DNA of 64,000 nt from Semisulcospira habei (lineage: Eukaryota > Mollusca > Gastropoda > Semisulcospiridae): contig BTPG01000003.1 of NCBI GenBank assembly GCA_036245525.1, positions 194,334,725 to 194,398,724 on the forward strand, read 5' to 3'. A program made the translations under genes and the position numbers. Every line of letters begins with the position of its first letter. Within the stretch, counting starts at the first letter, position 1. Positions 46,591-58,434 of this stretch are shown here, one piece after another. The notes beneath the pieces are model-generated. The model made no database searches. It was not told where the DNA came from and was given only the letters and a program-made list of their open reading frames with translations.

Positions 46591-48294
46591 GAATCTTTAT
46601 TTATTCAGGATAAAGCTATTAGGCAACTCAATGCCTGTCTTACAAGCTGTCCTGTAAACAAACAACATAACAGGAAAATAAACAGAGCATGCAAATACTA
46701 ACAATAATAATAAGAAGAAGAAGAAGAAGAAGAAGAGGAAGAAAAACTACGGGAAAAAAACGCAATGGAGAATTTGTAACTGCCTCCGATGCAAAAAGCA
46801 AGAGAACGAAACGCGTGCACAGCATTAATATTATACTCATCTAAGACAGTGTCATAGAATCAGCAGCATCAATAGCGTATAGTGACACCGACAACACAAT
46901 AGATGAGCAGGTAGCAAATTTAAGGAGAAAGAGAAAAAATTTGACGTTTACGTGTTATCAGCAGAATTATTTTTATATGGCAAACTGTGAAGTCACGCTG
47001 ATTGGAAGTGAGTGTGCAAGGCACGTTTAAAATGGATTTTATCGCAAAATGATTTAATGTTTAATGGCAATGAGTTCCAGACAGAACTACCAGAAAATAG
47101 AAGGCTTGACTTGTAGAGATCTATCCGTGGGCGGGGTAAGTGAAGCAAGTCATTCCTCGTATGTAGGTGATGCCGAGGGCTGAAGTTAAATATCATGCGC
47201 AGATATTCCGGGGCTTGATAATGAAATATTTTGTGCATGAGGACGCATTTGTTAAATTTGAGTTGTTCCTTCAGTGTAAGCAGGCCAAGGGATTTTATTT
47301 TCTCAGCCGTGGAAATAGGGTTAGGAATAATTAACTTAACTGAACGACGATACAGCGAGTTTAGTTTTTTAAAATGAAGTTCACTGCATTCGTCCCACAA
47401 AGAGGACGCATAGTCACAATGGCTTTTAATGTGTGCGTGAAAGAACAATGTACAGCACTTTGTACTAAGAATATGTCTAAGTTTAGATAGCAGAAATACA
47501 TTCCTGGACAATGTTTTGCACAAACTGTCGATATGTGGCGACCAGTTCAGCTGGTCGTCAATTACAACTCCCAGTAGGCGGTGCCTGGATACTTGTTGGA
47601 TAGGTTTATTGCCAAGTGACAGTTTCAGAGGGGCAGGATGTAGCTGACGCTTTTGGCGGGTTGTTATCAACATGCTTTTGGTTTTAGAAGTACTGATTAG
47701 CATGCGATTTTGCGCACACCAATCTGACACTTCATCGAGACTCTGCTGGAGGATACAATTTAGCGTCGTTTCACGTTTGTCTGATGTATGCAGAGTTGAA
47801 TCGTCAGCAAAGAGTTCGCATTTAACCTCAGGATTTGAGATGGATAGAGGTAGATCATTGATGAATAAAGAAAATAAAAGAGGCCCTAGGATAGATCCTT
47901 GGGGAACTCCGTGCATCACTATACCTTCTTTCGAATACCGCCCATTTGAGTACACCTTCTGTCGGCGGTTACTGAGGTAGGAGGAGAAAAAAGCTATAGA
48001 GTTCGAATCAAGCTTATATACTGAAAGTTTCTTTAAAAGAATGTTGTGATCGACTAAATCAAATGCTTTGATTAGGTCCAGAAAAACTGCACCATTTAAT
48101 TTGGAATTGTTTATTGATGAGAGCCAAGAGTCAACAATGTGAACGAGGGCAGTATGACATGAGTGTTTAGGTCTAAAACCAGACTGAAGAGATACGAGGA
48201 GGCGGTGATTCTCCAAGAATTGGAGTAGGTGCTTATGAACGTGTCTTTCTAGTGGCTTCGATAATAGTGATAACACTGAAATAGGACGGAAAGA
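46587..48294 (-). pseudogene. LINE (CR1/L2-like) RT fragment, long open frame
   Basis: An uninterrupted 427-codon frame (48276-46993) covers the C-terminal two thirds of a reverse transcriptase. From the N-terminus it shows LLSKPLERHVHKHLL, SGFRPKHSCHTALVHIVD, GAVFLDLIKAFDLVDH (first catalytic Asp; near 48090), GVPQGSILGPLLFSLFINDL, LFADDSTLH (catalytic FADD; near 47800), RHRLLGVVIDDQLNW, and a C-terminal LYRRSVKLI...SVWNSLPLNIKSF block. The stop is followed by about 400 bp of 3' untranslated sequence and an AATAAAGATTCATCATC end at 46587. The upstream endonuclease is absent. A GA tract flanks each side, and the 5' truncation lies in the GA tract. The open frame suggests a recent insertion. 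Its sister copy is at 49924. Confidence 0.85.
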
Positions 48295-48568
48295 GAGAGA
48301 GAGAGAGAGAGAGAGAATCGACTGTTTACATAGATGCCATAAGATACAAGGTCGCCATGGGTCGAGCTGAATTTTAGTAGCTGCCCTAATGATTCTCCAA
48401 GAATTGGAGTAGGTGCTTATGAACGTGTCTTTCTAGTGGCTTCGATAATAGTGATAACACTGAAATAGGACGGAAAGAGAGAGAGAGAGAGAGAGAATCG
48501 ACTGTTTACATAGATGCCATAAGATACAAGGTCGCCATGGGTCGAGCTGAATTTTAGTAGCTGCCCTT
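48207..48568. repeat. 184-bp direct tandem duplication
   Basis: GATTCTCCAAGAATTGGAGT starts at 48207 and again at 48391. The copies continue through the GA tract and the ATCGACTGTTTACATAGATG segment almost unchanged, to ...AGTAGCTGCCCT. The unit spans the LINE 5' junction, so it was duplicated after the LINE insertion. Confidence 0.85.
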
Positions 48569-49407
48569 CGTATGGAGAATTTTTTTCGCTGTAGGCCACT
48601 CCAGATGAAAAGATATAACAACAAACACAAAACGACAAATAACCCCTCCTTCCTCACCGGCGATATCGAATAAAGCTTCAGGCTGTGCTGTGTAACTTAC
48701 GGATAGCTCGGCCTGGTCCATATCCAGTGTGCGTCCAGGCAAGACACAAATGGCCTGCTCTGTCCGTCGGGTGGTCGAGTGTCGTCTGCTACTGTTGCTG
48801 TCAGTAGAAATGTCGCTGGTTTAGATCAGTGATCGCGGTTCCCACTCCGCGCTGCATACAGGAAGTGGCCTGTCTTTTTCACGGGAGTTTTGCCAGCACG
48901 ACAAACGCAGTTGAAAACTGAGTCAACTGAGTTCCAAACCGGTTTGCCGAAGTTAGCCGAACGTTCACGACAGGGCCCTCGCTGGGTCCTGCAAAGTTTT
49001 TTTTAAAACACGTGCGGGGCGGAGTTTTTTGACTGTTTCTCAGCTTTAACGTCCCGACAGCAACAAGGCTTTCTCAGGACGTGCCTGCACTGCTTGTGAA
49101 AAAATAAAATAAACAGAACATTGAATGTATGTCGCCATCCGGTCAAATACGTTAAATAAACCTAACACATGGGGCCTAAATAAAGCTAAGACCATTTAGC
49201 AACACACATCCAATATCAAGAGCTACAGGCAGTGCAGACAGTAGGGAGAATTTTAAAAAGGCAAATACAGGTGAATGGACCTCGGGTAGACAGAAACACA
49301 TGCCCCAGAATAGAGAGAAAAACTCACCCTGTGGGGCTGACCAGGGTGACCCTGGGAACTAAAAAGTACCTAACCCCACCCAGGTCCCCCAGGGCAGACC
49401 CGGGTGG

Positions 49408-49575
<168 letters not shown>

Positions 49576-49880
49576 AACTATGCAGAGGTGTTAACGCGAT
49601 CAGAGACCACAACAAACAAACAGCTAGCGAGTGAAAGTGGGGAGAGAGAATACAACTATGCATGACAAAGAAATGAGAAAACAGCAGTATGAAATATCCA
49701 AATTCTTTTCAACAACCCATCCAAAAATACTCAAAGTATATGTATTCACTTTTAAATGGGATGGCATTAGTCGCTTGTTCGGCATTAAACCCAAATAAAT
49801 AAATAGCTTGTAAATGCACACACACGCGTAAAAGCACACATACACGCACCAGGGAGGGAGACAGACAGAGAAAAAGAGAC

Positions 49881-49886
<6 letters not shown>
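49576..49886. other. No gene seen
   Basis: Short unique stretch between microsatellites. ACACACGCGTAAAAGCACAC repeats are minor. Confidence 0.35.

Positions 49887-49923
<37 letters not shown>
49887..49923. repeat. (GA)n microsatellite, LINE 3' flank
   Basis: A GA run joined to (GAT)n, which is the 3' tail (ATC)n of the LINE read on the - strand. Confidence 0.9.
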
Positions 49924-49928
<5 letters not shown>

Positions 49929-51145
49929 ATGATGATGATACTTTATTTTTCAACGGTAAAAAGTTTTGACAGAAAACAAATCGTCATTTTACAAACTTGC
50001 CGTTGCTAACATCTACAGGATAAAAAAGAAGGGAAACTATAAAATATATATGTACATACAAAACCCAATAGCATCATTATATACAGAAAAAATAATAATA
50101 CTCATCACACACACATGCACACACGCACGCACGCGCGCCGCTCACACATACACCCACACGCACAAACAAACACGAGCACACACACACACACGCGCACACA
50201 CATATAAAAACCATCTGTATGAAATACGTGAGGTACAGGAAATATTACAGTACCTGAGAAACGTACTAAGTCTGACTCATCAGGTAATCAAAATGTTTTG
50301 TTTTAAAACTTCCTGGCGAGGTAATAGTTTTCAAATGTGCAGGAATGGAATTCCAAGCAAACGGACCAGAGAATGACATACTAGTTTTAAAAAGGTCAAT
50401 TCTTGGTAGTGGTAGGGGTAAGGTATTGTTTCTTGAGGTCCGTTCACGTTCTTGGTGAGATATAAATTTAGTGGTTAGATACTGGGGTGTCATATTATTC
50501 AGTATCTTATGCATATAGACGCATTTGTTTAACGTAAGTTGCTGACGCAGACCGAGAATGTTTAAATATCTAAATTTGTCTGTGGTAGGGATGGGGCTTC
50601 TATCTATCATTTTTACAGCTCTTTTGTATATGGAGTTTAATCTCTTCATGTGGACATCACTGCAGCCGTCCCACACTGTGGAGACATAATCAACATGGGA
50701 CTTTATATGAGCATGAAAAAACAATTTACGGGTATTTGTATCCGTTACATGTCTAAGCTGGGACAATAAGAAAGTGTTTTTAGCAATGGTCTTACAAACA
50801 GCATTTATATGGGTCTCCCAGCACAGTTGATCATCAACATGTATTCCTAAGAATTTACGCTCAGTGACTTGTTCAACAGGTTCAGCGTTTAATTGTAATT
50901 GTAATGACTGTAGTCGGCGTTGATGTTTTTGCCGCGTGGCGATTAAGATACTCTTTGTTTTTGCTGGGTGAAGAACCATATGGTTCTGTCTACACCAGTC
51001 AGATACCTCATTGAGACTGCATTGTAAACTATGGCTAATGTCCGTCGTTTTTTTGCCAGAAACATGAAGACTCGTATCGTCAGCAAATTACAATTAACGT
51101 CAGAATTAGTGATATGCAACGGTAGATCATTAATAAATAGTATGA

Positions 51146-51150
<5 letters not shown>
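49924..51150 (-). pseudogene. LINE fragment, same family as 46587
   Basis: A 5'-truncated copy on the - strand. A 237-codon frame (50979-50266) matches the C-terminal part of the 46587 LINE: KTKSILIATRQKH, RKFLGIHVDDQLCW, FFHAHIKSHVDY, LNSIYKRAVKMI and FAWNSIPAHLKT. Upstream, INDLPLHITNSDVNCNL is followed by a one-base loss near 51088 that breaks the FADD box. The 3' untranslated region contains CA/CG-rich repeats (50105-50205) and ends with AATAAAGTATCATCATC. GA tracts lie on both sides (49887-49923, 51151-51227). Confidence 0.84.

Positions 51151-51227
<77 letters not shown>
51151..51227. repeat. (GA)n microsatellite, LINE 5' flank
   Basis: A GA run of about 76 bp, at the 5' truncation point of the LINE. 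Confidence 0.94.
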
Positions 51228-51228
<1 letters not shown>

Positions 51229-51724
51229 ATAATTTACCAACACTCTTTTATATTATTTATGAAATCAAATTATTAATGAAACAGCAATCGACGATAAACA
51301 AGATGCAACAATTCTCATCGGACTTTTTACCCTCAGGGACCCATCTGAATGTAAGCCTACTGAAAATGAAGAAAACTGAACGAGCGCCTGTTTACCTACG
51401 GAAGACATTCCGATGTCTAAACCAAACGCCAAACAAACTTCAAATTTTAGACCGACGTATGAGTTTGTTTCTTTCTTGTACCAGTAAAAGGGAGTCTCCA
51501 TTCCAATCCATCATTTACGCCGCTTCCCGTCACACGAAGTCGACAGAATGATCGACGGGAGACAGACCTTTTCAATATCATTTTAAACAGACATGTCGTA
51601 AAACTGTTCATTGTCTATGCGTGACGATGACGAAAAAAAAAAAAAAGTCAAAGGCTGTGAGTCATTCTTCTTTTCTCTGTGACTAACCCTCCCTCCCCAG
51701 TACTGATATAGTAGATCCTCGGGC
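51228..51724. other. No gene recognised
   Basis: A 91-codon + frame (51276-51551) and an overlapping reverse frame have no domain I recognise. A13 at about 51633. Confidence 0.35.
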
Positions 51725-51775
51725 CGACGTCGGCCGCAGTGGTCCCGCGCAGCGGGCCCACTGCGGCCGACGTCG
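51725..51775. repeat. Family H palindrome
   Basis: CGACGTCGGCCGCAGTGG pairs with CCCACTGCGGCCGACGTCG around a CGCGCAGCG tip. The GGCCGCAGTGG arm is shared with 28307. The outer part differs in both arms together (GACGTCGG / CCGACGTC against CATGACGG / CCGTCGTG). Confidence 0.72.
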
Positions 51776-51937
51776 ACCCGACGACGATTGCTTACCGGGT
51801 CTTACATCATCGAGGATCAGTTCCATTCATGGTTTGGACAGTTTAACAGCTTGCTTTGTGTCCGTGGGGAGTTTGAAGATGTTCTGAATGGCAGGAGAGA
51901 CTGAAGGCTACAGGACAAGTGATAAGGTACCATGAAC

Positions 51938-52008
51938 TTAACCCTCTCGCGCACACATCCACCGGTTCTGTAAACAGTACCGGTGGCTGCACACCGCAAA
52001 CGGGTTAA
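51938..52008. mobile_element. Family F palindromic MITE (71 bp)
   Basis: TTAA is at 51938-51941 and 52005-52008. TTAACCCTCTCGCGCACACA mirrors ...GCACACCGCAAACGGGTTAA. The core CCACCGGTTCTG / CAGTACCGGTGG matches 26076. Confidence 0.7.
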
Positions 52009-52351
52009 ATTTGAAATGCACTTTTGCGGCCTAAAAATAAAAGAGGAAGCCATAAAGACTGAAAGGTAGCAGTCATGGCTGCCCTGTTCCCTGTTCATCC
52101 GTCATTTCCTTACTGACTCGCATCACATCACATCACACCTGAGATCTAAGTATAAAAGACAAAGTAGTAAAATAAGAAAGGCTGAATCCATAGTGAGCAA
52201 TTCAACCATCAATTACTTGTTCACTTCCTATGTCATCTGAAATCTCAACATACAAGCAAAAGTCGTAAAACCGAAAAGATAGCATCGCAGCTGCACGTGT
52301 CATCTTCTCTGTGATTGCGGACCTTACTGTTGTCACCGTAAAGCCGTAAAT
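52009..52351. other. No gene; possible decayed family E
   Basis: CTGTGATTGCGGACCTTAC at 52311 resembles one family E arm. A CATCACATCACATCACAC run is at 52120. Confidence 0.4.
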
Positions 52352-52574
52352 TAACCCATACCATACTGAGGCTAAAAGCTACATATGTGTGCACTGCCAT
52401 ATGCAAGCTACATTATAGTACTTACATATAAGGATATAGACCAATGGCTTTAGTTCAATGGTGGTGCCAGAATAGCTTGGCGCCTAGAGGCGCCAAGCTA
52501 TTCTAGCACTACCCTTGAACTATTTTAGTCAAACTTATTTCACACACTGGTGTATTCCGAATGATAAGTGTTAA
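52352..52574. mobile_element. Family A palindromic MITE (223 bp)
   Basis: TTAA is at 52352-52355 (TTAACCCATACCATACTGAG) and 52571-52574. The hairpin at 52452-52521 has tip GGCGCC-TAGA-GGCGCC. The internal arrangement is the reverse of the copy at 60117, with the same GTATTCCGAATGATAAG end. Confidence 0.78.
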
Positions 52575-52824
52575 AGATCAGCACACAAATTGTTCCGTGC
52601 CAACCTGTTCATTATTTCTTCACATCATCTCATTTAGAACCACCACTTTTGACATAAAAGTTTTTGTTCTCCTGCAGCAGTTGCTATGGTTGAGTATCTC
52701 AAAGACAAGTCAAGACAAAACAAGACAGGATATTGTATATATATATATATATTCATGATCTACACTGACCTTCAAATTACAAAAGAAAGATATTAACCTC
52801 AGCACTTCAAGCTTCAATCGTAGC

Positions 52825-54424
52825 TATACTAATGGTCAAAACTTAAGGGCCACTTGTTATCGCAGACGCACCGACAACACCATACAAATAATGTAACAAT
52901 ACTTGGAGTCAGTACTTTGATAATTTATTCAGTAACAATTTCATTTAAGTTTGAGTTAATCAAGCAATTGTAACAACAGCAGTACGTTAGAATGTTCACC
53001 CACCCCTCATCTGAAAAGTCAAACAAGACTGGTCCAGTCAGTAGCGAGTGTATCCACCGTTTGCAGCCAAACATTCAATGCATCGTTGACGCATGGAGTT
53101 CACCAGGGTTCGGAGAACATGTTGTGGGGTCGCTTCCCACTCTTGATGCAGGATATGAGTCAGCTGGGGGACGCCTTGAGGTGGGGGTAGATGCTGACTA
53201 CACGTTGCCCCAGCACGTCCCAGAGGTACTCGATGGGAGCCAGATCAGGTCAACGAGCTGGCCACTCCATCCTCATGATGCCCCGTTGCTCAGGGTACTC
53301 ATCCACCACACGGGCGCGATGAGGTCGAGCGTTGTCGTCCTGCAGAACAGCATTGTCGCCTATGGCTTGGAGCGCTAGCTGGCTGGATGAGGGGCTGCAC
53401 AATCTCGTCCTGATAGCGCAGTCCAGTCGAGCTGCCTCGGATGACGTGGCCTTCCTGCCTTCCCTGCTGAAGCCTGCCCAGATCATGACTGAGCCTCCTC
53501 CGTAGCGATCCACCCCTTGGACGCACCCATCCGTGAATCGCTCGCCCGTGCGTCTCCAGACCCTAACCCTGCCGTCGCTGAAGGACACAGTGAACCGTGA
53601 CTCATCAGTAAACAGAACCTGAGTCCACTGGAGTTTGTTCCACCTCACATGTTGACGACACCAGGCAACCCGGGCTCTGCGCTGACCTGGAGTGAGGGGT
53701 ATTCTCACTGCTGCTCTGCATGAAGCCAGACCAATTTCGCGCAGACGTCGGCAGTCTGTGCTTCTGCTGACATTAACGTTTGCAGCTTGCATCAGTTGAC
53801 ATCGCAGAGTGGTTGACGTGACAGTTCGGTTGCGCAAAGCCGCGACACAGAAATATCTGTCTTCCCTTCTGCTGGTGCAGCGCGGCATCTTGAGCAGGGT
53901 TGTCGTTCTGCTCTTCCAGTTTCTTGGAATCGTGCCAGCAGCCTCTGGATCACTGAATGGGACACCCCAAGACGTCTCCCAACTTCTCGTCCGGAAATTA
54001 TATCCTGCAGCCAAGCTAGCGCCCGGCCTTGATCTACTGGCGTTAGGCTTCGTCGTGGTGGCATGGTTAAGAAAGTGACAATTATGCCCATACTGTATTT
54101 GTAGCGAAACAGAAGTGCTCAGTGTTCACGACTGACCCATTTAGCACGTGCATCACGACTTTACCGAGTTTCTCCACATGCCTGGCTTTGGTACGCTTGC
54201 CAATATCGCACAGCTTTTCACAAAAACTGACGATGTTTCACGTGCATTTGACACGTTCGTGAAAAATTGATGAATTGTTGTCTATTGTTCCCTGTACAGT
54301 AGACCGTCTAAGGTCAATTTTTAACCCATTTGGATCGAAAAACATTGTATTTTATTAGCGCACTTGCGACGATAAACAATGACACAAAAAGTGGGGTGGC
54401 CCTTAAGTTTTGACCATTAGTATA
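52825..54424 (-). mobile_element. Tc1/mariner transposon, complete ends
   Basis: The terminal inverted repeats are identical over 29 bp including TA: TATACTAATGGTCAAAACTT... at 52825-52853 and its complement at 54396-54424. The 1.6-kb length and TA flanks fit Tc1-type cut-and-paste elements. The transposase inside is broken, so this copy is non-autonomous but could be mobilised in trans while the ends stay intact. Confidence 0.88.
53038..54064 (-). pseudogene. Tc1-type DD34E transposase, disrupted
   Basis: This would cut at the terminal repeats and reinsert at TA. From the start MPPRRSLTPVDQ (54064) the N-terminus has a paired-like helix-turn-helix (GREVGRRLGVSHSVIQRLL). After a frameshift near 53905 it continues with LTPGQRRARVAWC, then the catalytic core: FTDESRF (first Asp, codon 53604-53606), QDDNARPHRAR (second Asp, 53334-53336) and LAPIEYLWD (Glu, 53229-53231). 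There are 34 residues between the last two, so DD34E. Lesions: the frameshift near 53905, a TGA at 53250-53252 just before PDLAPIE, and a one-base change in a C run near 53168. The end ...LAANGGYTRY has its stop at 53038-53040. All three catalytic residues survive. Confidence 0.87.
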
Positions 54425-54836
54425 TTACCGAAAATCTCAATGACCTTGGTTACGTTTAACAAAGACAGTGGAAGAGGGTGATTCTGATTGCATATGCCAA
54501 AAGGAATAGCAGCAGCCGGTAGACGATACAAGTTGTATTTGATAAATACAGATTGTGGATGCTGCGATACCGGTTACATTTGAAACACGTTGAAATTATG
54601 CAGAGGCAAAAAAGTAGTTTTTTGAGTGGTTCTAGTGCCCCCCCCCCCCCCCCGGACCCCCCCCCCCCCCCCCCTCAAAAAAAAAAAAAAAAAATCGGCC
54701 CCTTTCAAACCCATTATTTAATTTTTCAAAAACAGATATGTTACAAACTTTCTTATTTTAAACAGTTGAATGCTATGTTGATCACGCCTTTAAAAGCGGA
54801 GATACCGGTTATTAACATCTATAGCGCAAGTACTGC
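54425..54836. other. No gene; C and A homopolymers
   Basis: C tracts (54639-54653, 54658-54674) separated by GGA, then A18 (54679-54696). The Pro/Lys frame is an artefact. Confidence 0.5.
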
Positions 54837-55044
54837 TTAACTCATTGTGCCCGAGGTACGGAATACCCACATTTTGGAGTCATCCTCTGAGGACTGCATT
54901 ACAATTCAGGAGACAGATCAACCATTATAGTTCAAAGGTGATGGCAGAATAGTTGGAGGCGGCCTAAGCTATTCTGCCACCACCCTTGAACTATCATGGT
55001 CCAACCATATCTTGTTGAGGTGTTTCGCGGGCAGAATGAGTTAA
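54837..55044. mobile_element. Family A palindromic MITE (208 bp)
   Basis: TTAA is at 54837-54840 (TTAACTCATTGTGCCCGAGG) and 55041-55044 (GCGGGCAGAATGAGTTAA). The core is damaged on the left (GAATAGTTGGAGGC) but keeps GATGGCAGAATAG / CTATTCTGCCACC, a both-arm change from GCCAG/CTGGC. Confidence 0.72.
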
Positions 55045-55313
55045 AACAGCATACAAGCAGTCGGAGGCTATCTCCGTATCTGCCGGCCAGCTAAATACAT
55101 AATCAGCCACCTGCGACTGGCCAATAGATTTTGTGCTGATAGCTGGCGCCCCAACAGACGGCCATTCTATTTCCGTACCCGAGTCTCCATAACCCTAAAT
55201 CATCTTCAACCACCGGACGACAGGTCTCTTTGTGCGAAAAGTCCCCAAACGTGTATGTTTATCCCACTGCTTCAGGGGATAGGAGATTGCTGCAGTACCA
55301 TGAGACTTGTTAT
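55045..55313. other. No gene seen
   Basis: Unique sequence between two MITEs. Confidence 0.35.
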
Positions 55314-55531
55314 TTTACCCCTTCACGGCCGAGAAAAAAAAATGGAAACAACCCAACTGCAAGAGGCATAGATCCTCATGAGCCCCCGCAGTTGCGGGGG
55401 CTCATGAGGTTCTATGCCTCTTGCTGAAACCATTTTGTATCCCTGGTCCATTGACGGCTGGGGATGTTTGTCGTTGAATTTAATAATGATTTTGAAAGAC
55501 AATCTGCGTTCACTGGTAGTGGATGGGTTAA
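55314..55531. mobile_element. Family B palindromic MITE (about 218 bp)
   Basis: Left TTAC (drifted TTAA) then CCCTTCACGGCCGAG. Right CACTGGTAGTGGATGGGTTAA (TTAA 55528-55531). The hairpin at 55359-55424 is near perfect with tip CCCCCGC-AGTT-GCGGGGG. Confidence 0.78.
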
Positions 55532-56192
55532 AATCATTTACTACAACAAGATACGGATCGCCGGTGAAGGACCACGGATGATGCCAGAATTCATGTTGCC
55601 AATAAGATAAGTAGCGGCTAATCTCTCTGTTTGTTTGTTTGTCTATTTTGACAAAGGGTATTTACCCGAAATATTAATAAATTGTGTTGTACCCGTCTTT
55701 TCTAAGCGTGTTTCTTTCTCCGTTGGGTACTTCGATGCCAGAATAGCCTGCCTGGTGCGGCCTTTCTTGTACAGTCCTCCGTCAAAGAGAGTCCTGCAGG
55801 TAAGGCAGGTTAAGGGGCTATACGTTGTGCGACTACATTGTGCTCTCAAGATCAAAGACCTGCCTGCAGCCATTGCGTCACCTAAATGACTCACTCCACC
55901 TGACGTTTTTGTGGGGTTTTTTTTTTCCCCAAGCGATCTCGCCTTTGTCGCTGTCAGCCGCGGATGAAAACAGCGTTGGCTTCCTCAAACTGAGAATGTA
56001 GATAGTCCCAACCTTTTGCAAGCAGATTCACAGGAGTCCCTGCGGAGAATCAGCGATCTAGGTTTTGTGTCGGACATGACATTGTAGCTTGTTTCGTGGA
56101 TAAATGCGGAGGCGGGCTAAACATCATCATTAATTCCAGCTCCGATGGCCGTTCGGATCCCGCAAAAGGTACGATATCACGCAAAAGTCATA
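55532..56192. other. No gene recognised
   Basis: An 84-codon frame (55635-55889) and its reverse-strand shadow have no recognisable domain. CCTGCAGGTAAGGCAGG near 55793 is a chance splice-like string. Confidence 0.35.
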
Positions 56193-56272
56193 TTAACTCA
56201 TTCGAGACATGCCGCCTCCGGATACGCGGCATAAGCCGCGTATCCGGAGGCGGCACGTCTCGAATGAGTTAA
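56193..56272. mobile_element. Family C palindromic MITE, near perfect (80 bp)
   Basis: The whole element is one palindrome: 38-bp arms from TTAACTCATTCGAGAC to GGATACGCGGC with one mismatch (CATG against CGTG), tip ATAA. TTAA sites are the outer edges (56193-56196, 56269-56272). Confidence 0.85.
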
Positions 56273-57938
56273 GGTACCCTTACGCATAAACCTGACGACA
56301 CATTTCAGCACCAGTTGTGTTTGTCGACACACCTAATGAACTTTAACAGCAGTTTGGACACGCAGCAAAAGCACACGCGTAATAGCACTTATTTATTCTG
56401 CGCTGCCGTTAGCGTGTCAGTTAGCTGTTTCTCGAACTGATGACTGAGTTGTATTTCTAGAACCGAGTGGAGTCACTGTCAGGTTACAGTCTTATGTCCA
56501 ACGCCACCGGAGTCCCTGAAATTTCAGGGAAATCCGATACCCCCTGGCCGCGGGGTGAGTTCAAGAAAACTCATCAAGCTGGTGCCGACAGCCCAATGTT
56601 TATCTTGTGCAGTTGACTGTCACCGACGCAACACTTCTCAATTCTTTTCTGTCCCCTCTTCATTTTGGCTGGAAACAGTGTCTAAGTCAGATCAGTACAA
56701 CTGTAATTGACATAGATCACCATGAACCCCCAGATATTGAATCGGCTGATGGGAATCTGCGCATTTTGCAGGCCTAATTTACACCCTTATTAGATTCCCC
56801 GGATGAGTAAGCCACTGCGGAATTATTTGCTTACCCAGGGCCTTCCACCTACAAGAGGCATAGATTTTCATAAGCTCATGCATGTTGTAATGGCTGCTGA
56901 TAATCAAAGGGCTCTGTTTGATCGGCATTTATATGGATCGGCCTCGTTTGCATCCTAAAGTTGGGGACGTTATTACTGGTTAAAAGCGTCGAGTGGACCA
57001 GAAGAAGTAGAGTTGCACATACTATATGAAACTGTGTGGGCTATGTGGATTTCTGATAGGTATGCAGTGTACATATTAAATCCACGATATCTACAATTAA
57101 TTGTTTCGAAATTCAGTTTCAAAATTTGTTGTCACATTGTATCCCGTCATCGAATCTATCGGTTCAATTAGCCTGAATTAAAAAAAAAATTATTAGCTCA
57201 GATATCTCAACACACTACCTGCGGTTTGCCAGCTCAGTAATATAACGAAAGAAATAAAAATGAGTTGGTGCTCAGGGACGGACAATGCCGCTGACTGCTG
57301 GCTTGTGCTAAAGAGGGAAAAAGGAGGTCCTGAACAAACACGATGCCGTCATCAGGAGCTGGACCAGAAATTAGTTTAGACAGCTTGACACTCACCCACC
57401 TCTCCCTCCCCTTGGCGTTGAACCTACGACTGGTTATTTAATATAAAGACGACGCGTGGTGAATGGATTGTCCTGTGTCTAAATGAACCATAGCTAGACA
57501 TGTGCTGTAGCGTTTCGTAACCATATGTTACAGAAGTGCATCTTTGAACAGTTACGGCGGTAGTGAGCCTTTAAAGCGTAGGGAGGGAGAGGGGAAAAGT
57601 GCGTACACAATTGATTCTAGTACTAAGGTAACAAGCCATGTACTCCGTCCAGACACTGCATGATCAGAAACTTGGCCGGAAGATATGTGGACGGGTGTTA
57701 CGGACGAGACGAAAGTCTCTGGTTTTGCCTACTCCGTTACCGTCTTTCAAATCGTGCCACCAACCTGTGTTGCAACTTGCAACCAACCAGGCAAACAACC
57801 ATTACTCATGCCACATCTGAGAGAGTTTGGAAAACATGGTGAACCGTGGCCGCAACTGAGCTCAGCGATATTTTCGTGGATCTCGGAATCCCCTGTTAAC
57901 CTTGTCTAGATGTCTGGTTCAGCGATATAAATATAGGA
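56273..57938. other. No gene; decayed family B traces
   Basis: CAACTGTAATTGACATAGATCACCATGAAC... near 56698 and CTACAAGAGGCATAGATTTT at 56848 are worn family B pieces. GTCCCTGAAATTTCAGGGAA (56513) is a short palindrome. Frames at 57638-57909 show no recognised domain. Confidence 0.4.
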
Positions 57939-58005
57939 ACAAGAGTCATAGATCTTCATGAGCCCCCGCATTCTACGAGGGCTCATGAAGATCTATGACT
58001 CTTGT
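57939..58005. mobile_element. Family B hairpin, variant arms
   Basis: ACAAGAGTCATAGATCTTCA pairs perfectly with TGAAGATCTATGACTCTTGT. AGTC/GACT and TCTTC/GAAGA replace AGGC/GCCT and TCCTC/GAGGA in both arms. Tip GAGCCC-CCGCATTCTACGA-GGGCTC. No TTAA ends. Confidence 0.72.
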
Positions 58006-58434
58006 AGGTGGGCCACGTTGAGGGCAAGCGCTATGTGTGCAGAAGGACAATATTGTAGCTAATTTTACCGAGTGGATGCAAGATCAAGCAATATTTTCGG
58101 TGGTACCTGTCGGCATATTTTATCAGGATGAAGCCGGAGCTCATAAATTACGTAAATTCCATTACGGAGATAAGGGTTCTCACGATCAAAGGTGTGAATG
58201 GTGACTGCGGGGAGATTCATTCACTGAATATTGCACGACTCTAAACCAAACACGACAGATCGTCGGGATCGGTCAACAAGGAAAGGCAGCAGCTGACCAA
58301 ACTAACCACACACTACCACTGCGCTTGCAGGGTCCAGCCATCTTCCACTGGTAGTGGAAAAGATGAAGTCTTCGTGAGGGGTAGAACTAACTTTTCCCCC
58401 GATCACCTCGGTGCCGGGGGACTTTAGCCTGTTC
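58006..58434. other. No gene seen
   Basis: Unique sequence. The reverse frame 58302-58610 runs through the neighbouring element and is not a gene. Confidence 0.35.

Larger units (their letters stand above)
46097..49045. mobile_element. TTAA-flanked DNA element with ~80-bp inverted ends
   Basis: TTAA is at 46093-46096 and 49046-49049. The joined host site reads GCTTAACGTCC as in the uninterrupted copy, so TTAA is a true target duplication. The left end AGCTGAGGTGCAATGAGAAA... and the right end ...AACAGTTTCTCAGCT-type sequence (as its complement) stay similar for about 80 bp, including ACGTGTTTTAAAA and CAGGACCCAGC. It has no transposase; its middle is occupied by a LINE (46587-48294). A piggyBac-like or other TTAA-specific mobilising system is implied. 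Confidence 0.75.

Noticed and set aside
51276..51551. Extension of the neighbouring LINE protein
   Set aside because: It lies beyond the GA tract that marks the truncation and shows no RT or endonuclease block.
57638..57909. Three overlapping + frames near 57.7 kb
   Set aside because: No recognisable domain, no splice signals I would trust, and three registers open at once.
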